Below are positions 26,837-37,062 of a stretch of 64,000 nucleotides of DNA, in pieces. The notes under the pieces were generated by a model that was not told where the DNA came from, did not search any database, and worked only from the letters and a program-made list of their open reading frames with translations. A program made the translations under genes and the position numbers. Source of the DNA: Thermococcus aggregans (GTDB taxonomy: Archaea; Methanobacteriota_B; Thermococci; Thermococcales; Thermococcaceae); assembly GCF_024022995.1 (NCBI RefSeq), contig NZ_CP099582.1, positions 1,389,054 through 1,453,053 on the forward strand, given 5' to 3'. Each line of letters begins with the position of its first letter. The stretch's first letter is position 1.

Positions 26837-28120
26837 CTATAAAACTTCAACCACAAGAACGCTTTTTCCGAAGTCTTCGGCTCTAAAAGTCCGACCAGTG
26901 GCTTCCAAGGAAGATATAACCTCATTCTTGCTCGGAAATCCGATAAATTCTTTTGTTAATTTTTCAAAAAATTCCCACGCCTCAATTCCGGGGTAATTCT
27001 CTCTAAAGGGCTCCACTATTATAAGTTTTCCTCCTTCACTCAAAACGTCAACAGCACGGTTTATAACGCGTTGAATGTCCGGGATATACTCCAAGAGAAA
27101 GCTCATTATCACTACATCATACTCTCCCGTCGGCTTAATATTCTGAACATCGACTTCTTTCAATACCACCCAGTCCAACCCATTTCTTTTCACGCGTCTT
27201 TTTGCAATGTCTAAGAGGTTATGAGAGAAATCAACTCCCACGTATAATCCTTCAGGACCAACTGCTTTTCCAACCTCCTCAGGAGATACTGACCCACATC
27301 CAAGATCCAGAACTCTTTTCCCCTTTGTGATCCCACCAAGCTCTTTGATAATTGCTCGGTAAATTTTCGTTAGGTAACTGTTTAGACGCATGTCCCAAAA
27401 TTCTGCATTCTTATCAAAATCCATAAAGCTCGTCGGAGGTCTGGAATTCAGAGAAGCTTCTGCAAACTCATACATTCTGTCAAATATAGTGATTACATCA
27501 GGAGTAAGGTACGAGAGGGAATTTGAGTTCAGTTTTAAATTGTAGTTTATGCTCTTGCTCCAAATTTTATTAAACGCACTGTCTGCAAATCCTATCTTTG
27601 TATACGTCTCCAACATTGTCTTGAGCAGAGCTTTATTACTAACAGGGACATCTACCAAGGCATCAGCATAGTGCTTTCTCTCACGTATTGCGTGAAATAT
27701 TCCATACTTTAAGCCGAGTTTAAGCAAGTTAAACTGAGCCAAATCTACAGCGAAAGATAACGTTGTATCGAGAACATGGATTAAGCTTTCTACAACATTT
27801 TTCCTGAAAAACGATGTTTCCTCAAAATCTTTGGATTCCAAAAAATCCATAAATTTCCTTCCATCCTCGGATATGCGGTAATACTTAAATCCTTCTCCTT
27901 TAACGATCTCAACTAGTCCTAATCCCACAAGTGAGTTGCCATTCCGATATGTAAAGCCCGTTCCCAAAAGGATATCTTCAACTTCTTGTATGCTTAGATT
28001 TGTGGCTTTAGCGATTTCTGAAAGATAAGCTGGTGAAGGATACACCTGAGAAAGGTATTTAAGCACTTTTAGTTCGTTTTTTCCAATATATTTAGGGGTG
28101 CTTAAAAAATATGAATCCAT
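26837..28120 (-). CDS. SAM-dependent methyltransferase with N-terminal winged helix
   Basis: About 427 residues from the ATG at 28120, preceded by GGAGGGCG. A winged-helix-like region (about 10-100, YIGKNELKVLKYLSQVYPSP) is followed by a helical middle and a class I methyltransferase domain with motif I KRVLDLGCGSVSPEEVGKAV, motif II GLYVGVDFSHNLLDIA, and YDVVIMSFLLEYIPDIQRVI. The plan resembles O-methyltransferases with an N-terminal dimerisation winged helix. The substrate is unknown. The spacer 28121-28373 shows no further gene. Confidence 0.72.
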   Translation of the reverse strand: MDSYFLSTPKYIGKNELKVLKYLSQVYPSPAYLSEIAKATNLSIQEVEDILLGTGFTYRNGNSLVGLGLVEIVKGEGFKYYRISEDGRKFMDFLESKDFEETSFFRKNVVESLIHVLDTTLSFAVDLAQFNLLKLGLKYGIFHAIRERKHYADALVDVPVSNKALLKTMLETYTKIGFADSAFNKIWSKSINYNLKLNSNSLSYLTPDVITIFDRMYEFAEASLNSRPPTSFMDFDKNAEFWDMRLNSYLTKIYRAIIKELGGITKGKRVLDLGCGSVSPEEVGKAVGPEGLYVGVDFSHNLLDIAKRRVKRNGLDWVVLKEVDVQNIKPTGEYDVVIMSFLLEYIPDIQRVINRAVDVLSEGGKLIIVEPFRENYPGIEAWEFFEKLTKEFIGFPSKNEVISSLEATGRTFRAEDFGKSVLVVEVL

Positions 28121-28373
28121 AATATGCCGCCCTCCAATCCAGCCCTGATATATTCCCAGCTTAGGGAGTATTAAAGTTTTTTGTGTAGGTACCGAGGCTT
28201 TTGGTATGGCGCTCTCCAGAGCCATTGGGTGTTTTGAGAAAAGAGGGGATTAAAGACTTGATAACAAAATAGCGCTATCTTGCCAACCAAAAATGAACCC
28301 CGGCCTTTATGTCTCTTATCCCTATTGTGTAAGCATCAGATTCAAACTCGACATTACAATACCTATGACCAAA

Positions 28374-28384
28374 AAATTTATAAG
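28374..28384 (+). promoter_or_regulatory. TATA box of the tRNA-Lys gene
   Basis: AAAATTTATAAG lies about 30 bases ahead of the mature tRNA 5' end, the expected archaeal spacing. Confidence 0.65.
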
Positions 28385-28409
28385 CGCATTGCAATCCCTA
28401 ACTTATCGA

Positions 28410-28487
28410 GGGCCGGTAGCTCAGCCTGGTTAGAGCACCGGGCTTTTAACCCGGTGGTCGCGGGTTCAAATCCCGTCCGGCCCGCCA
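28410..28487 (+). tRNA. tRNA-Lys (anticodon TTT)
   Basis: A complete cloverleaf: acceptor stem GGGCCGG (28410-28416) pairs with CCGGCCC (28477-28483). The D-arm contains AGCTCAGCCTGGTTAGAGC, the anticodon stem CCGGG/CCCGG encloses the loop CTTTTAA with anticodon TTT, and the T-arm is CGGGTTCAAATCCCG. The CCA end is encoded (28485-28487). No intron is seen. The first stems are very rich in GC, as expected at high growth temperature. Confidence 0.95.
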
Positions 28488-28559
28488 CTTAACAACTTTT
28501 CTAAGGATTAATCGAAAGAGCTTAAAGCTTTGAGCATCTATTACTTTACGGGTGATAGT

Positions 28560-28793
28560 ATGGATGTTTTTGAGCTGGCTAAAAAGTATCATGTTGAACT
28601 CGGTATAAAAGAGCCGAGTTTTGCCACTATGGCGGCAGAACTCTTTGGAGACTTAGGGTTGAGCATAATGAACCACTTAAAAAAAGAAGGGTACACATTA
28701 AAGGGTACGAGATTCTTGGACTATGAGAAAAGCCTCGTGCTGGAAATAGTAAAAGAAAACAAAAGCTATGAGATCCTTCTGAGGAAGCTTTAA
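28560..28793 (+). CDS. Conserved small protein of unknown function
   Basis: 77 residues from the ATG at 28560, which has GGTGATAGT ahead. It begins MDVFELAKKYHVELGIKEP and is predicted mixed helix and strand (KGTRFLDYEKSLVLEIVKEN). No signal peptide or membrane segment and no known motif. The end overlaps the convergent gene at 28790 by 4 bases. Confidence 0.6.
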   Translation: MDVFELAKKYHVELGIKEPSFATMAAELFGDLGLSIMNHLKKEGYTLKGTRFLDYEKSLVLEIVKENKSYEILLRKL

Positions 28794-30109
28794 TAGTTTA
28801 CCTCATAATCGAAGATTATCTCTTCTTTTTCTCCCAGATTAACCGTTATTTTGAACTCCACATAGCTGGCAGTTTCTTCTGTTGGATTCAGAGAGCTTTC
28901 CAAGATTTTTCCATGCCATTTGTAGTGTCTGACAATAACTTCTTTGCCTTCGCTACCAAAGTTTTCCAGTGTAACTTTGATTTTGTAGTAAGAATACCTA
29001 TTTCCATGCCTTTCTTCTAACACCTCTGTTTTTCCTTTCAAGTCTATGTCCCTGCCTAGTTTAAGCCTCAGCACATCACCTTTTGCAGCGTGGTCTATTA
29101 TTTGCTCTCCAATTAAAACGTTCTTGTCCTCCATTTCTTTGTATATCTCTACAACCCCTCTGGGAAGGACTTCATTCGCTTTCAGGGAAATTATCTCATA
29201 TACGTCTTGGCTTCCCCCATAGGGATAGCTCTCGTAGAGATACTCCCGCGTGAACTCACTTTCTTGGTAGATGTAGGGAATGAGCTTTTTCTCAAGGGGT
29301 TCTATGTCAACAACTCCAAGCTTGTAGAGGTAAAATGCCTCTAATTTCGTCCCTTGAATCGGACCTTGGGGAACTTCTTTGGAAGCGGTTTCCAGCGTAT
29401 AGTATCTCTCAAAGATTACTTGAGGGGGTTGATAAAACTGCACATCTCCAGAAACAAGAAGAACATCTGTGTTCTCAAAGCTTTTGTTTGTGGGGTTGTT
29501 AATTACCACGTAACCATAAAACTCTGCCTTATCATCTAAGTAAAGCTTATATCTTGAAGTCCAGCTTATCCCCGCAACCCGGTAGATGAGCTTAAAGAAG
29601 TATTTTCCATCTTCCTCGGAGTTCACTATGGCATAGGTTTTCGCCGTGCTTTCTTCTCCAATTGATGTCATCTTCATATATGCCACTTCTTCCGGACTTA
29701 TTAAATAGTAATCATCCCCTTGGATTGCGATTTTTCCGTCTTTATAGCCCAAAAACTTTCCTGTTAAAGTTTCTCCACTCTTCAGCGTTACCTTTATCAC
29801 TTTTCCAATATTGGCTTCTATCAGGTTCTTTCCTTCGAGTTCTTTGCTTATTATGCCGAGTACTTTGACCTTTTCGTCAAGGGGCTTTAGTGTAATCTCA
29901 TCAAGCTGAAGTCCTTCAAGCATTTCCAGCGGAACTTCGTTTATGCCTTTCTTCAGCTCAATTTGAATGGTCTTTTCTACTACCCCAATCTTGGCTGAGT
30001 CGTAAAGTGCAAGTGCACTCTGGCTTTCTTCGGCTTTTGTTTGATGAAATACAATTACAGCCAAGAGAACAAAAACTATCAAAACTCCTACAACAATTTT
30101 TCGTCTCAT
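28790..30109 (-). CDS. Membrane-anchored DUF4139-like protein
   Basis: About 439 residues from the ATG at 30109 (GGGTGATTTGT ahead). One N-terminal membrane segment (KIVVGVLIVFVLLAVIVFH) anchors a large external part that is nearly all beta strand. The phrases AGISWTSRYKLYLDDKAEFY and VVINNPTNKSFENTDVLLVSG are typical of DUF4139 proteins. There is also an SH3/Sm-like strand set near residues 105-140 (TLKSGETLTGKFLGYKDGKI). Function unknown; likely on the cell surface. Confidence 0.65.
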   Translation of the reverse strand: MRRKIVVGVLIVFVLLAVIVFHQTKAEESQSALALYDSAKIGVVEKTIQIELKKGINEVPLEMLEGLQLDEITLKPLDEKVKVLGIISKELEGKNLIEANIGKVIKVTLKSGETLTGKFLGYKDGKIAIQGDDYYLISPEEVAYMKMTSIGEESTAKTYAIVNSEEDGKYFFKLIYRVAGISWTSRYKLYLDDKAEFYGYVVINNPTNKSFENTDVLLVSGDVQFYQPPQVIFERYYTLETASKEVPQGPIQGTKLEAFYLYKLGVVDIEPLEKKLIPYIYQESEFTREYLYESYPYGGSQDVYEIISLKANEVLPRGVVEIYKEMEDKNVLIGEQIIDHAAKGDVLRLKLGRDIDLKGKTEVLEERHGNRYSYYKIKVTLENFGSEGKEVIVRHYKWHGKILESSLNPTEETASYVEFKITVNLGEKEEIIFDYEVNY

Positions 30110-30242
30110 ACAAATCACCCAATAGAACATTGGCCTCATTCTATTTATAGTAGCCGACAGCTTCAATCACATTCGAAATGGAAAGACTTTTAACATTGTC
30201 AACATAACTGAAACTGTCATCACTATAATCGAGGTGGTAGAA

Positions 30243-30941
30243 ATGGATAGGGTTGCAAAAGCTAGGGAAATAATCGAGAAGGCAAAAGCCGAAAACAGAC
30301 CACTTGTTGAGCCAGAGGCAAAAGAAATTCTCAAGCTTTACGGCATTCCAGTTCCAGATTTTAAAGTCGCAAGGAACGAAGAAGAGGCCGTTCAATTTGC
30401 CAGGGAAATCGGATACCCCGTTGTTATGAAGATAGTTTCTCCACAGATTATCCACAAGAGCGATGCTGGTGGTGTTAAGATCAACATAAAGAACGACGAA
30501 GAGGCAAGAGAAGCATTTAAGACTATTATGGAAAACGCCAGAAAGTATAAGCCAGATGCCGACCTTTGGGGTGTCATAATCTACAAAATGCTCCCACTCG
30601 GCAAAGAGGTTATCGTTGGTATGATAAGGGACCCACAATTCGGGCCAGCAGTAATGTTCGGTCTCGGTGGAATTTTCGTTGAGATTCTTAAGGATGTCAG
30701 CTTTAGAGTTGCACCAATAAGCAAAGAAGAAGCCCTTGAAATGATCAAAGAAATAAAAGCATACCCAATCCTTGCTGGAGCAAGAGGAGAGAAACCAGTG
30801 GATATTGATGCCCTAGCTGACATAATTGTCAAAGTTGGAGAGTTAGCCCTTGAACTTCCTGAGATCAAAGAGCTCGATATAAACCCAATCTTCGCTTACG
30901 AAGACGGTGCAGTTGCAGTTGATGCTAGAATGCTCCTTTGA
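30243..30941 (+). CDS. acdB: Acetyl-CoA synthetase (ADP-forming), beta subunit
   Basis: About 232 residues, the usual size of the separate beta subunit. The ATP-grasp fold is visible: LKLYGIPVPDFKVARNEEEA, GYPVVMKIVSPQIIHKSDAG with its conserved His, and MFGLGGIFVEILKDVSFRVA. With an alpha subunit not in this window, it turns acetyl-CoA, ADP and phosphate into acetate, CoA and ATP, the main energy-saving step of sugar and peptide fermentation in Thermococcales. GAGGTGG supports the ATG at 30243 rather than the GTG at 30234. Confidence 0.92.
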   Translation: MDRVAKAREIIEKAKAENRPLVEPEAKEILKLYGIPVPDFKVARNEEEAVQFAREIGYPVVMKIVSPQIIHKSDAGGVKINIKNDEEAREAFKTIMENARKYKPDADLWGVIIYKMLPLGKEVIVGMIRDPQFGPAVMFGLGGIFVEILKDVSFRVAPISKEEALEMIKEIKAYPILAGARGEKPVDIDALADIIVKVGELALELPEIKELDINPIFAYEDGAVAVDARMLL

Positions 30942-30994
30942 TTTCTCTTCTCTTTTAAAATTAATGTTTTTGGAAAAGTTAAAAAAGAAGTAAC

Positions 30995-31792
30995 TCAATA
31001 CCAAGTTTCTGCTATCACGTCATGCTTGTGTATGCTCTCATAGCTTATAACCTTTACATGGATTCTACCCTTAAACTTCTGCTTTGCCTTGAAGATGATT
31101 TCCCTTGCAACGTCTTCCACAAACTTGGGATTTGAATACATCTTCTGAACTACTGCGTTCTCATCAATGGTTTTTAACAGAGTGTAAGTTGGAGAACTGA
31201 AAGAACTCTCCACAACCTCTATCATGTCTTCTAGAGCTATTTCCTCATTGTAGTCCGTCCTTACTTCAAGCGTTGCAACAGCCCTCTGGATGTGAGTCTT
31301 TCCTTGGTTGTTGGCCATTGCATGAGGACATGCAGTGTTTCCAATTACAGTTACCTTCAAAACTTTCTCAACTTTATCAGGCTCCTTTATTACTCCTACC
31401 TCAACATCGTACGTCTCAAGACTTATTTTTCTGCTGGCAGGGGTTTCTCGCTCCATAATAAGCTGCGTTTTAACCCAGACTTCAGCCCTCTTGTGCGGAT
31501 GCTTCTTTTCCAATCTTTTTATCACTGCAAGACCAAGCTCTTCAAGAGAAGTGTGCGCTTCCCTAACTTCTTCCTCAACAGCCTCGCTCATTGTTTCGGT
31601 AATACTTTCCACAAGCCTGCTCATATGAATGCCTTTCTTTTCCTCCGGCACATCTATTGTAATCTCGAATGTAGGGATAAACGTGTAGAGCTTGCCCTTC
31701 CAGTTTATTCTCGCCACCGTTCTCAAGTTAGTTATGCCAACTCTGTGAAGTCTCTCCTTGATTTCTGGAACTTCCTCCTGAGTTTCAAACAT
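30995..31792 (-). CDS. mptA: GTP cyclohydrolase of the MptA/FolE2 type
   Basis: 265 residues. The archaeal MptA pattern is visible: [20 protein letters not shown] near residues 75-95 and [20 protein letters not shown] near 150-170, with the metal-binding Cys and His. The C-terminus has [20 protein letters not shown]. It opens the ring of GTP in the first step of tetrahydromethanopterin-type or other pterin synthesis. It stands alone, between convergent acdB and the DUF1699 gene; the 31793-31931 spacer shows no gene. Confidence 0.88.
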   Translation of the reverse strand: MFETQEEVPEIKERLHRVGITNLRTVARINWKGKLYTFIPTFEITIDVPEEKKGIHMSRLVESITETMSEAVEEEVREAHTSLEELGLAVIKRLEKKHPHKRAEVWVKTQLIMERETPASRKISLETYDVEVGVIKEPDKVEKVLKVTVIGNTACPHAMANNQGKTHIQRAVATLEVRTDYNEEIALEDMIEVVESSFSSPTYTLLKTIDENAVVQKMYSNPKFVEDVAREIIFKAKQKFKGRIHVKVISYESIHKHDVIAETWY

Positions 31793-31931
31793 CTCTTCAC
31801 CTCCATTAGGAAAACCTAATCGGCTCTTTTAAACTTATCTCAAAAACCTTCCTTGTCAAGCTGATGTGCATGTTTCGTCTTTTTAGGGTGGGTAAAGAGA
31901 AAATGCACAAGCAGGGAATGCATTTGTTCCA

Positions 31932-32321
31932 TTACCGCCCATTTATTAGGTAATATACCGTTCTTAGCGGGATATTTAGCTCTTCACTTATCTCTTTAGG
32001 TGTTTTTCCTTTTTTAGCGAGCTCCTCGATAAGCTTAATGGTAGATTGGTCATATTTCTTTGGCCTTCCTCGGGAGTGGTTCATCGGAACGAGCTTGATT
32101 CCCATCTGATCAAGCGCCTTAATGATTTTCTTGGAAACCTTTGGATACAAACTTGGAGGACATCCAATTGTCTTTACATTCGGAGCTTTTTCCAGTATTT
32201 TCACAAGAATTATTTTAGTTGGCCTGAGATTTATGTAAACCTCAGTAACGTCCATATTGAGTCTCTCCTCTATCTTTCTCAGAAGCTCCTCACTGTTTCT
32301 CGCCTTTATCTCAACCCTCAT
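31932..32321 (-). CDS. DUF1699-like protein with C-terminal helix-turn-helix
   Basis: About 129 residues from the ATG at 32321 (GGGTGAGAG ahead). Residues 1-85 resemble DUF1699 (MRVEIKARNSEELLRKIEER, then IGCPPSLYPKVSKKIIKALD). An AT-hook-like HSRGRPKKYD leads to a resolvase-type helix-turn-helix (KGKTPKEISEELNIPLRTVY). DNA binding is likely. It is the last gene of the block that includes topoisomerase VI. Confidence 0.65.
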   Translation of the reverse strand: MRVEIKARNSEELLRKIEERLNMDVTEVYINLRPTKIILVKILEKAPNVKTIGCPPSLYPKVSKKIIKALDQMGIKLVPMNHSRGRPKKYDQSTIKLIEELAKKGKTPKEISEELNIPLRTVYYLINGR

Positions 32322-32326
32322 CTCTC

Positions 32327-33574
32327 TCACCCTTGAAGGAGCTCCAAAAATTGTTTTGCCTTATCGCTCTTTGGCATAAACTTCTCAAATTTGCTCGTAT
32401 CCTCAAATAACGTCATGTGTAATCCGGACAGCACGAATTTTTCAATAGCCTCTTTGAGTTCTTCTTCATTTATCCCAAGCAGCTCGCTGATCTTTTTCTC
32501 ATCAAAGGGGCTAACTCCATATAGGATAACTCCGCCTAAAAGGTAGTTGGGGATGTTTGAAATCTCGCTCCTTTTTCCGCTTAAGAGGGATTCAATTTCA
32601 CATTTCTTAATGATAAGCATGCTGCCAAATCCAGTGCGGAATTCTTTCTCTCCCATAAATGGCAGGTCAAAAATTGAATAGTGGCAATCTATGCAGGGTC
32701 TTATTTGAGGATATAAACCAATTGCTTCTCTTTCTTTTTCAGAGGTTAGGTAATAATACCTGAACAGATCGAGAGCAAGTATTTTAGCTCCATCCTCCGG
32801 ATACTGGGTGGCATAAGCAAGTGCAAGGTTGTCTATGGTGTAGTGGCTGTTTATCAAAACTCCCTTGGTTTTCACGTAGGTTAAAAGCCTCCATCTGAAT
32901 TTTCGTCCAAAGCGCTTCTTAAGCTCTCCATCCACATCGGCATCAACTGGGAGCTCAACCCTCTCCTTCTTTAGCCTTCCTCCCTGCCAGTATTCTACCT
33001 CTATTCTCATTCCTTTTCTTTGAACCTGTCCTTTTTCCTTAAGCAAGGATTTTATTTCCTTGAAGGTATCTCTAGTTTTATTGCTCTTCTGCCCCAGAAT
33101 TCTGAGAACATCCCCCGAATAAGCTAAGTGAGGCAATATTTCCATTCTTCCAAGTTTAATGGGCTTTTCGGAAACTCTTATTGATTCGAAATCCTCTTTG
33201 CTGGTTATGTCCTTAACTTCGATAACCTTCTTCCCTTTGTAAAAGGTGTAGTGGGATTCTATCGTGGCAAGTGCCATTTTATGGGCAGTTATTGCTGTTC
33301 TAAGCCGTTCGAGAGTCAACATACGGTAGTGATTTCTCAGCAAAATTCTCCTAATGTGCGGATCTCTCTCCTTTTTACTGGACATTTTGTAAGAAAGTGT
33401 CTCACTAACTCTGCGCGAAAGTTCGTCTTCCAGATCTTTAAGGAGAGCAAGATTGTGGTTTAGATTGAAAACCAAATAAAGAAGGTCGAAATTCTCAAAT
33501 AACCTGCTCATGTTTATCTTTATATCATCCAAAACCCTGTTTATTTGTGCTATAAGCTCTTCAGTTGTCGTCAT
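32327..33574 (-). CDS. DUF530 family protein
   Basis: 415 residues, a family I know from Thermococcales and some methanogens, usually next to topoisomerase VI. It is largely helical at the N-terminus. The C-terminal half has a possible metal site ([15 protein letters not shown]) and a winged-helix-like end ([20 protein letters not shown]). The start overlaps the stop of top6A by ATGA, so translation is coupled. Function unknown; the position suggests a link with DNA or ribosome upkeep. Confidence 0.75.
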   Translation of the reverse strand: MTTTEELIAQINRVLDDIKINMSRLFENFDLLYLVFNLNHNLALLKDLEDELSRRVSETLSYKMSSKKERDPHIRRILLRNHYRMLTLERLRTAITAHKMALATIESHYTFYKGKKVIEVKDITSKEDFESIRVSEKPIKLGRMEILPHLAYSGDVLRILGQKSNKTRDTFKEIKSLLKEKGQVQRKGMRIEVEYWQGGRLKKERVELPVDADVDGELKKRFGRKFRWRLLTYVKTKGVLINSHYTIDNLALAYATQYPEDGAKILALDLFRYYYLTSEKEREAIGLYPQIRPCIDCHYSIFDLPFMGEKEFRTGFGSMLIIKKCEIESLLSGKRSEISNIPNYLLGGVILYGVSPFDEKKISELLGINEEELKEAIEKFVLSGLHMTLFEDTSKFEKFMPKSDKAKQFLELLQG

Positions 33575-34716
33575 GGCAGGAGTTCCTCGTTAGCAATTTT
33601 TTCGGGGAGATATTTCTTCGCAACGAACTCTAAACTCTTATTTGCCAGAGCCTGCTGTTCAATTCTGACTCCCCATTTAAGTGCTAATTTGAGCTGTCTC
33701 TGCCATTCCTTGTTTTGGAACCACGGGTAGTTCATTTCCTCTATGATACGCTTGTAGTCTCCTGTTGGGCCACCCTTTTTGTTTGGTGAGATTCCCTTGA
33801 GCTTCTCAGTAACGTTTTCAAGACCGTATTTCTTGATGTCGTCCATTGTCATTCCAACGAATCTAGCTTCTGGCGTTGCAAGTTTTTCACTGAGGTAGGC
33901 GAGGTTTATTGACCCTTGCTTGATAGTTGAGTAAATGTACCATCCATAGGGATCTCCATCAGTAAAGACGATTATTGGCAGACCTTCCTCATAGTGAAGT
34001 CTGTGAATTAACCTTCTTACACCTCTTGATGCCTGTCCTTGAGTTGCTACAATGAGGGCCTTCTCCCTCTTCGGGTACTTTTCTTCAATAAGCCTATCTG
34101 CCATAGCCGCAGTCTCTACTACAAGGACGTAATCCACGTTAATTTCCGGAAACTCTATGTGCTCTACAGTTCCAGGAACTGCCCATCCACCCATACCGAG
34201 CTTTGAAGCGTTAAATTCGTCTTCTCCATCCTTGATAACTATGTCTCCGTACACGTATCCTCTTCTATCCGCTGTTATGTGCATCTCTTCTCTCAAAACA
34301 CCAAACATTCTCTCAAGATCCTCTATAATGGGGTCGCTCTCGCTTTGGTCTTCAAATGTGTTCTCCTTTGTACCAGGAATTGTGTGTTTGTTTGCGTAAT
34401 ACGCTTCTCTCAAGCTTGCGTGCTTACCCTCAGCAACCAACCTCTTCACGTAAGCCGCTATCAAGAGCGTCTGCATGAATTTTCTAGTGTGAGCAACGTG
34501 GAAGAGATATCTCCTTGAAGTTTTGTCACCCATCTTAATTAAGCGCTCTTTTTCGTCAAAGTAGACGTTGCTAAGACCTCTGGTAGGCACATCTATGAAT
34601 GGGTTTCTGCCGGCTTTTATCTCCTCAAGGATCTCTTTTCCAAATTCCTCAAGCTTCTGAAGGACTTTTTTGGGGTCGTAGCTGAAGCGTTCCTTAGGCT
34701 TCCCACGTTTAAGCAT
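33571..34716 (-). CDS. top6A: DNA topoisomerase VI subunit A
   Basis: 381 residues. The Spo11-like catalytic Tyr is Tyr106 or Tyr107 in [12 protein letters not shown]. The Toprim domain shows [20 protein letters not shown] with the metal-binding acidic residues. Together with subunit B it makes transient double-strand breaks with 2-base 5' overhangs, passing DNA to relax supercoils and separate chromosomes. It overlaps the end of top6B by 8 bases. Confidence 0.96.
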   Translation of the reverse strand: MLKRGKPKERFSYDPKKVLQKLEEFGKEILEEIKAGRNPFIDVPTRGLSNVYFDEKERLIKMGDKTSRRYLFHVAHTRKFMQTLLIAAYVKRLVAEGKHASLREAYYANKHTIPGTKENTFEDQSESDPIIEDLERMFGVLREEMHITADRRGYVYGDIVIKDGEDEFNASKLGMGGWAVPGTVEHIEFPEINVDYVLVVETAAMADRLIEEKYPKREKALIVATQGQASRGVRRLIHRLHYEEGLPIIVFTDGDPYGWYIYSTIKQGSINLAYLSEKLATPEARFVGMTMDDIKKYGLENVTEKLKGISPNKKGGPTGDYKRIIEEMNYPWFQNKEWQRQLKLALKWGVRIEQQALANKSLEFVAKKYLPEKIANEELLP

Positions 34717-36412
34717 TCTCCTCAGCCTCCAGTGGCTTTTCTTCTATTGCCTCAAATTTCTTCTCAATAATCTCCATCAGAAGGCTCTTTATCTTGGTTT
34801 CAGGCTCTCCAGTCAAAATGCTCAAAGCCCTACTTATCTCTGGGACGTACTTCTCAAATATCCTCCTTCTTTTTACTTGATAGAGCTTGCGGTGTTTTCC
34901 TCCGAGGTATTTTGCTAATCTCCTTGCAGCTTCCATAACCGCAAGCCTTATCTCATCATATATTTCGTCTTCACTGGCAATGCTCTGCTTTCCTGTGGAT
35001 GTATATGGGACGTGCACGCTAATCACATTAACCAAAAGCACTAGTGGTGTCCTTTCAAGGTCATCGACTCTGTACCTCTTCCAGTCGATATTTCTTGTCG
35101 CAGAGGTTATGACACATGAACCTGCATCGAAGAGCAGAGGAACTCTATTGGCATATCTAAGAAGCTCAAAACCGCTACTCAACTCTCCTCCAAAGGCTAG
35201 ACCCACTTCCACTTGGAATGGGATTCCTCCACGGTAAACCTTGGGAGGTCTTGTTACCGCAGTTACGAACTCAGGCTTTAAAATGCTTAAAAGTCCCTTC
35301 TCTATGTTCTCCTCTCCGATTGGCCTCAATCCATGTGTGGGCGGCGCTAGGAAGGTCATGTACTTGAATGCTTCCACAATCTCTTCAGCTTCATGCCACG
35401 TGAGCTTGTCTGGAGGCTTTTCCATGAGTTTTTTAACTTCATTCAGGACTTTTTTGCCCTTCCTTCCAAAGCTTGCAATGATCTTATCGACTTCTCCCTC
35501 AGCGAGCCTCTTTAAAAGCTGTTCTCTAACGCTCTCTTCCTCTTCTTCTTTTATAAACCTCAGCGCGGTGATATACTTTACAAGCTCGTCTATCTTCTTG
35601 TCGCTTATTCTCGAGAACTCACCTATAAGGAAGGTTCTCACAGTTGTTCTCGTTGTTCTTCTGGCCATCCTATAGACGTCGTCTGTCATGACACCCTTGG
35701 GATGGGGCTTCATTTCTTCCGGAGGCTCTGGAATTTCCTCACTGCTTCTTGGAAAGACTATTAGCTTCCCATCTGGTTCTATAAGTTCGATATGAGCATG
35801 AGGATTGGCTATTGCAGTTAGCTTAAGATACCAGTAAGGACCTTGCTTGGAGCGAACATAGCGAACTTCTTTGACCTCCATCTCTATCCTTGTACCCCTC
35901 CATCCCGTGGGATTTGGGTGTTTTATCTTTTTGAAGATTTTTCCTTCGTTTTTATCGACATCTATGCCGACCCAAGCTTCTATTATCTCATTCCCGCCCG
36001 TAGAGGTGATTACCCTCGTGGCTTTTCCACTTGTAATCTGAGCAAACATCACGGCACCGCTAATACCAATACCTTGCTGTCCTCTGCTTTGTATATTCCT
36101 GTGAGCCTTTGTACCTGCAAGCATTTTACCAAAGACGTGTGCTATGAACTTTTCCGGAATTCCAGGGCCGTTATCTTCAACGATTATTTTGTAGTGCTCT
36201 GTTCCAAGTTCCTCTATTTCCACTCTAACATACGGCAGTATTCCCGCTTCCTCACACGCATCGAGGGAATTTGTAACAGCCTCATGGATTAAAGTTGTAA
36301 AGGAGCGTATTTTCCCAGTATAACCTAACATTGCAGCATTTCTTCTAAAGAACTCACTGACGCTCTGAATCTTAAACTCCTTAAACAGCTTGTTCGCTTC
36401 AGAATTTGCCAT
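34709..36412 (-). CDS. top6B: DNA topoisomerase VI subunit B
   Basis: 567 residues. The GHKL ATPase motifs are clear: [40 protein letters not shown], and [16 protein letters not shown]. The transducer domain follows (about 230-480), with the helix-two-turn-helix between. ATP binding closes the dimer and opens the A subunit gate. It overlaps the KH gene upstream by 14 bases, in a block of informational genes with very tight spacing. Confidence 0.96.
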   Translation of the reverse strand: MANSEANKLFKEFKIQSVSEFFRRNAAMLGYTGKIRSFTTLIHEAVTNSLDACEEAGILPYVRVEIEELGTEHYKIIVEDNGPGIPEKFIAHVFGKMLAGTKAHRNIQSRGQQGIGISGAVMFAQITSGKATRVITSTGGNEIIEAWVGIDVDKNEGKIFKKIKHPNPTGWRGTRIEMEVKEVRYVRSKQGPYWYLKLTAIANPHAHIELIEPDGKLIVFPRSSEEIPEPPEEMKPHPKGVMTDDVYRMARRTTRTTVRTFLIGEFSRISDKKIDELVKYITALRFIKEEEEESVREQLLKRLAEGEVDKIIASFGRKGKKVLNEVKKLMEKPPDKLTWHEAEEIVEAFKYMTFLAPPTHGLRPIGEENIEKGLLSILKPEFVTAVTRPPKVYRGGIPFQVEVGLAFGGELSSGFELLRYANRVPLLFDAGSCVITSATRNIDWKRYRVDDLERTPLVLLVNVISVHVPYTSTGKQSIASEDEIYDEIRLAVMEAARRLAKYLGGKHRKLYQVKRRRIFEKYVPEISRALSILTGEPETKIKSLLMEIIEKKFEAIEEKPLEAEENA

Positions 36413-37061
36413 AGTATATACCTCCTTCGAGCTCTAAATCCTTTTTCCTTCTTTCAAGGTATCTATAAACGGTTCCATGGGGGGAACCTTTGGCGAGCTT
36501 TTCAATGGCAGTTTTGGCTATTTGGACTTGGATTGGGTTTCCAATGATAGCGACGGTTTTTCCATAGACACTTATATCAGCTCCGCTCATTTCTTCAATA
36601 ATCTCTCTTGTCCTGCCTTTTCTACCGATTATCCTGCCTCTAACTCTTGGGAGAGCGTTCTTCTCATTCCCTACAACAACATCCGTCAGATCAACTACTT
36701 CAAGAACTTCTCCCTCGTTGAGCAGCCTAAATGCTCTCTCTGGAGAGAACCCCCTTCCAATAGCCAATACAATATCTCTTGCTTTCCACACTGCTAAAGG
36801 ATCATCAGTTTTTTCCGTTGAGGTTATAAACACCTCTCCGGTTTTGCTATCAATCTCTATTTTGGTTTTTGTGGCTTCTTCAATCTTTTTCTTAGTCTCA
36901 CCCTTTTTTCCTATAACCACACCAATTCTCTCTTTAGGAATTCTCACAAACTCTTCTTGCTCGCCAATGGCTGCAAACTCCTCAAGTTCAAAGGACTCCT
37001 CTCTTTCTCCCTCTTTATCTACGTATTCATATTTTTTCAGTTTCTCCTCGAACTCGTCCAT
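36399..37061 (-). CDS. KH domain RNA-processing protein (Dim2/Pno1-like)
   Basis: About 220 residues from the ATG at 37061 (GGGTGATTGAA ahead). Two KH domains: IPKERIGVVIGKKGETKKKI near residue 45 and VRGRIIGRKGRTREIIEEMS near 145, each with the GxxG loop. This matches archaeal Pno1/Dim2, which binds the 3' end of 16S rRNA in small subunit assembly. The Rio1 kinase gene directly upstream acts in the same process, which supports the call. Confidence 0.85.
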   Translation of the reverse strand: MDEFEEKLKKYEYVDKEGEREESFELEEFAAIGEQEEFVRIPKERIGVVIGKKGETKKKIEEATKTKIEIDSKTGEVFITSTEKTDDPLAVWKARDIVLAIGRGFSPERAFRLLNEGEVLEVVDLTDVVVGNEKNALPRVRGRIIGRKGRTREIIEEMSGADISVYGKTVAIIGNPIQVQIAKTAIEKLAKGSPHGTVYRYLERRKKDLELEGGIYYGKF

Positions 37062-37062
37062 T

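Noticed and set aside
28280..28492. Plus-strand frame ending within the tRNA-Lys gene
   Set aside because: Its last third is the tRNA itself, which folds perfectly, so the frame is chance.
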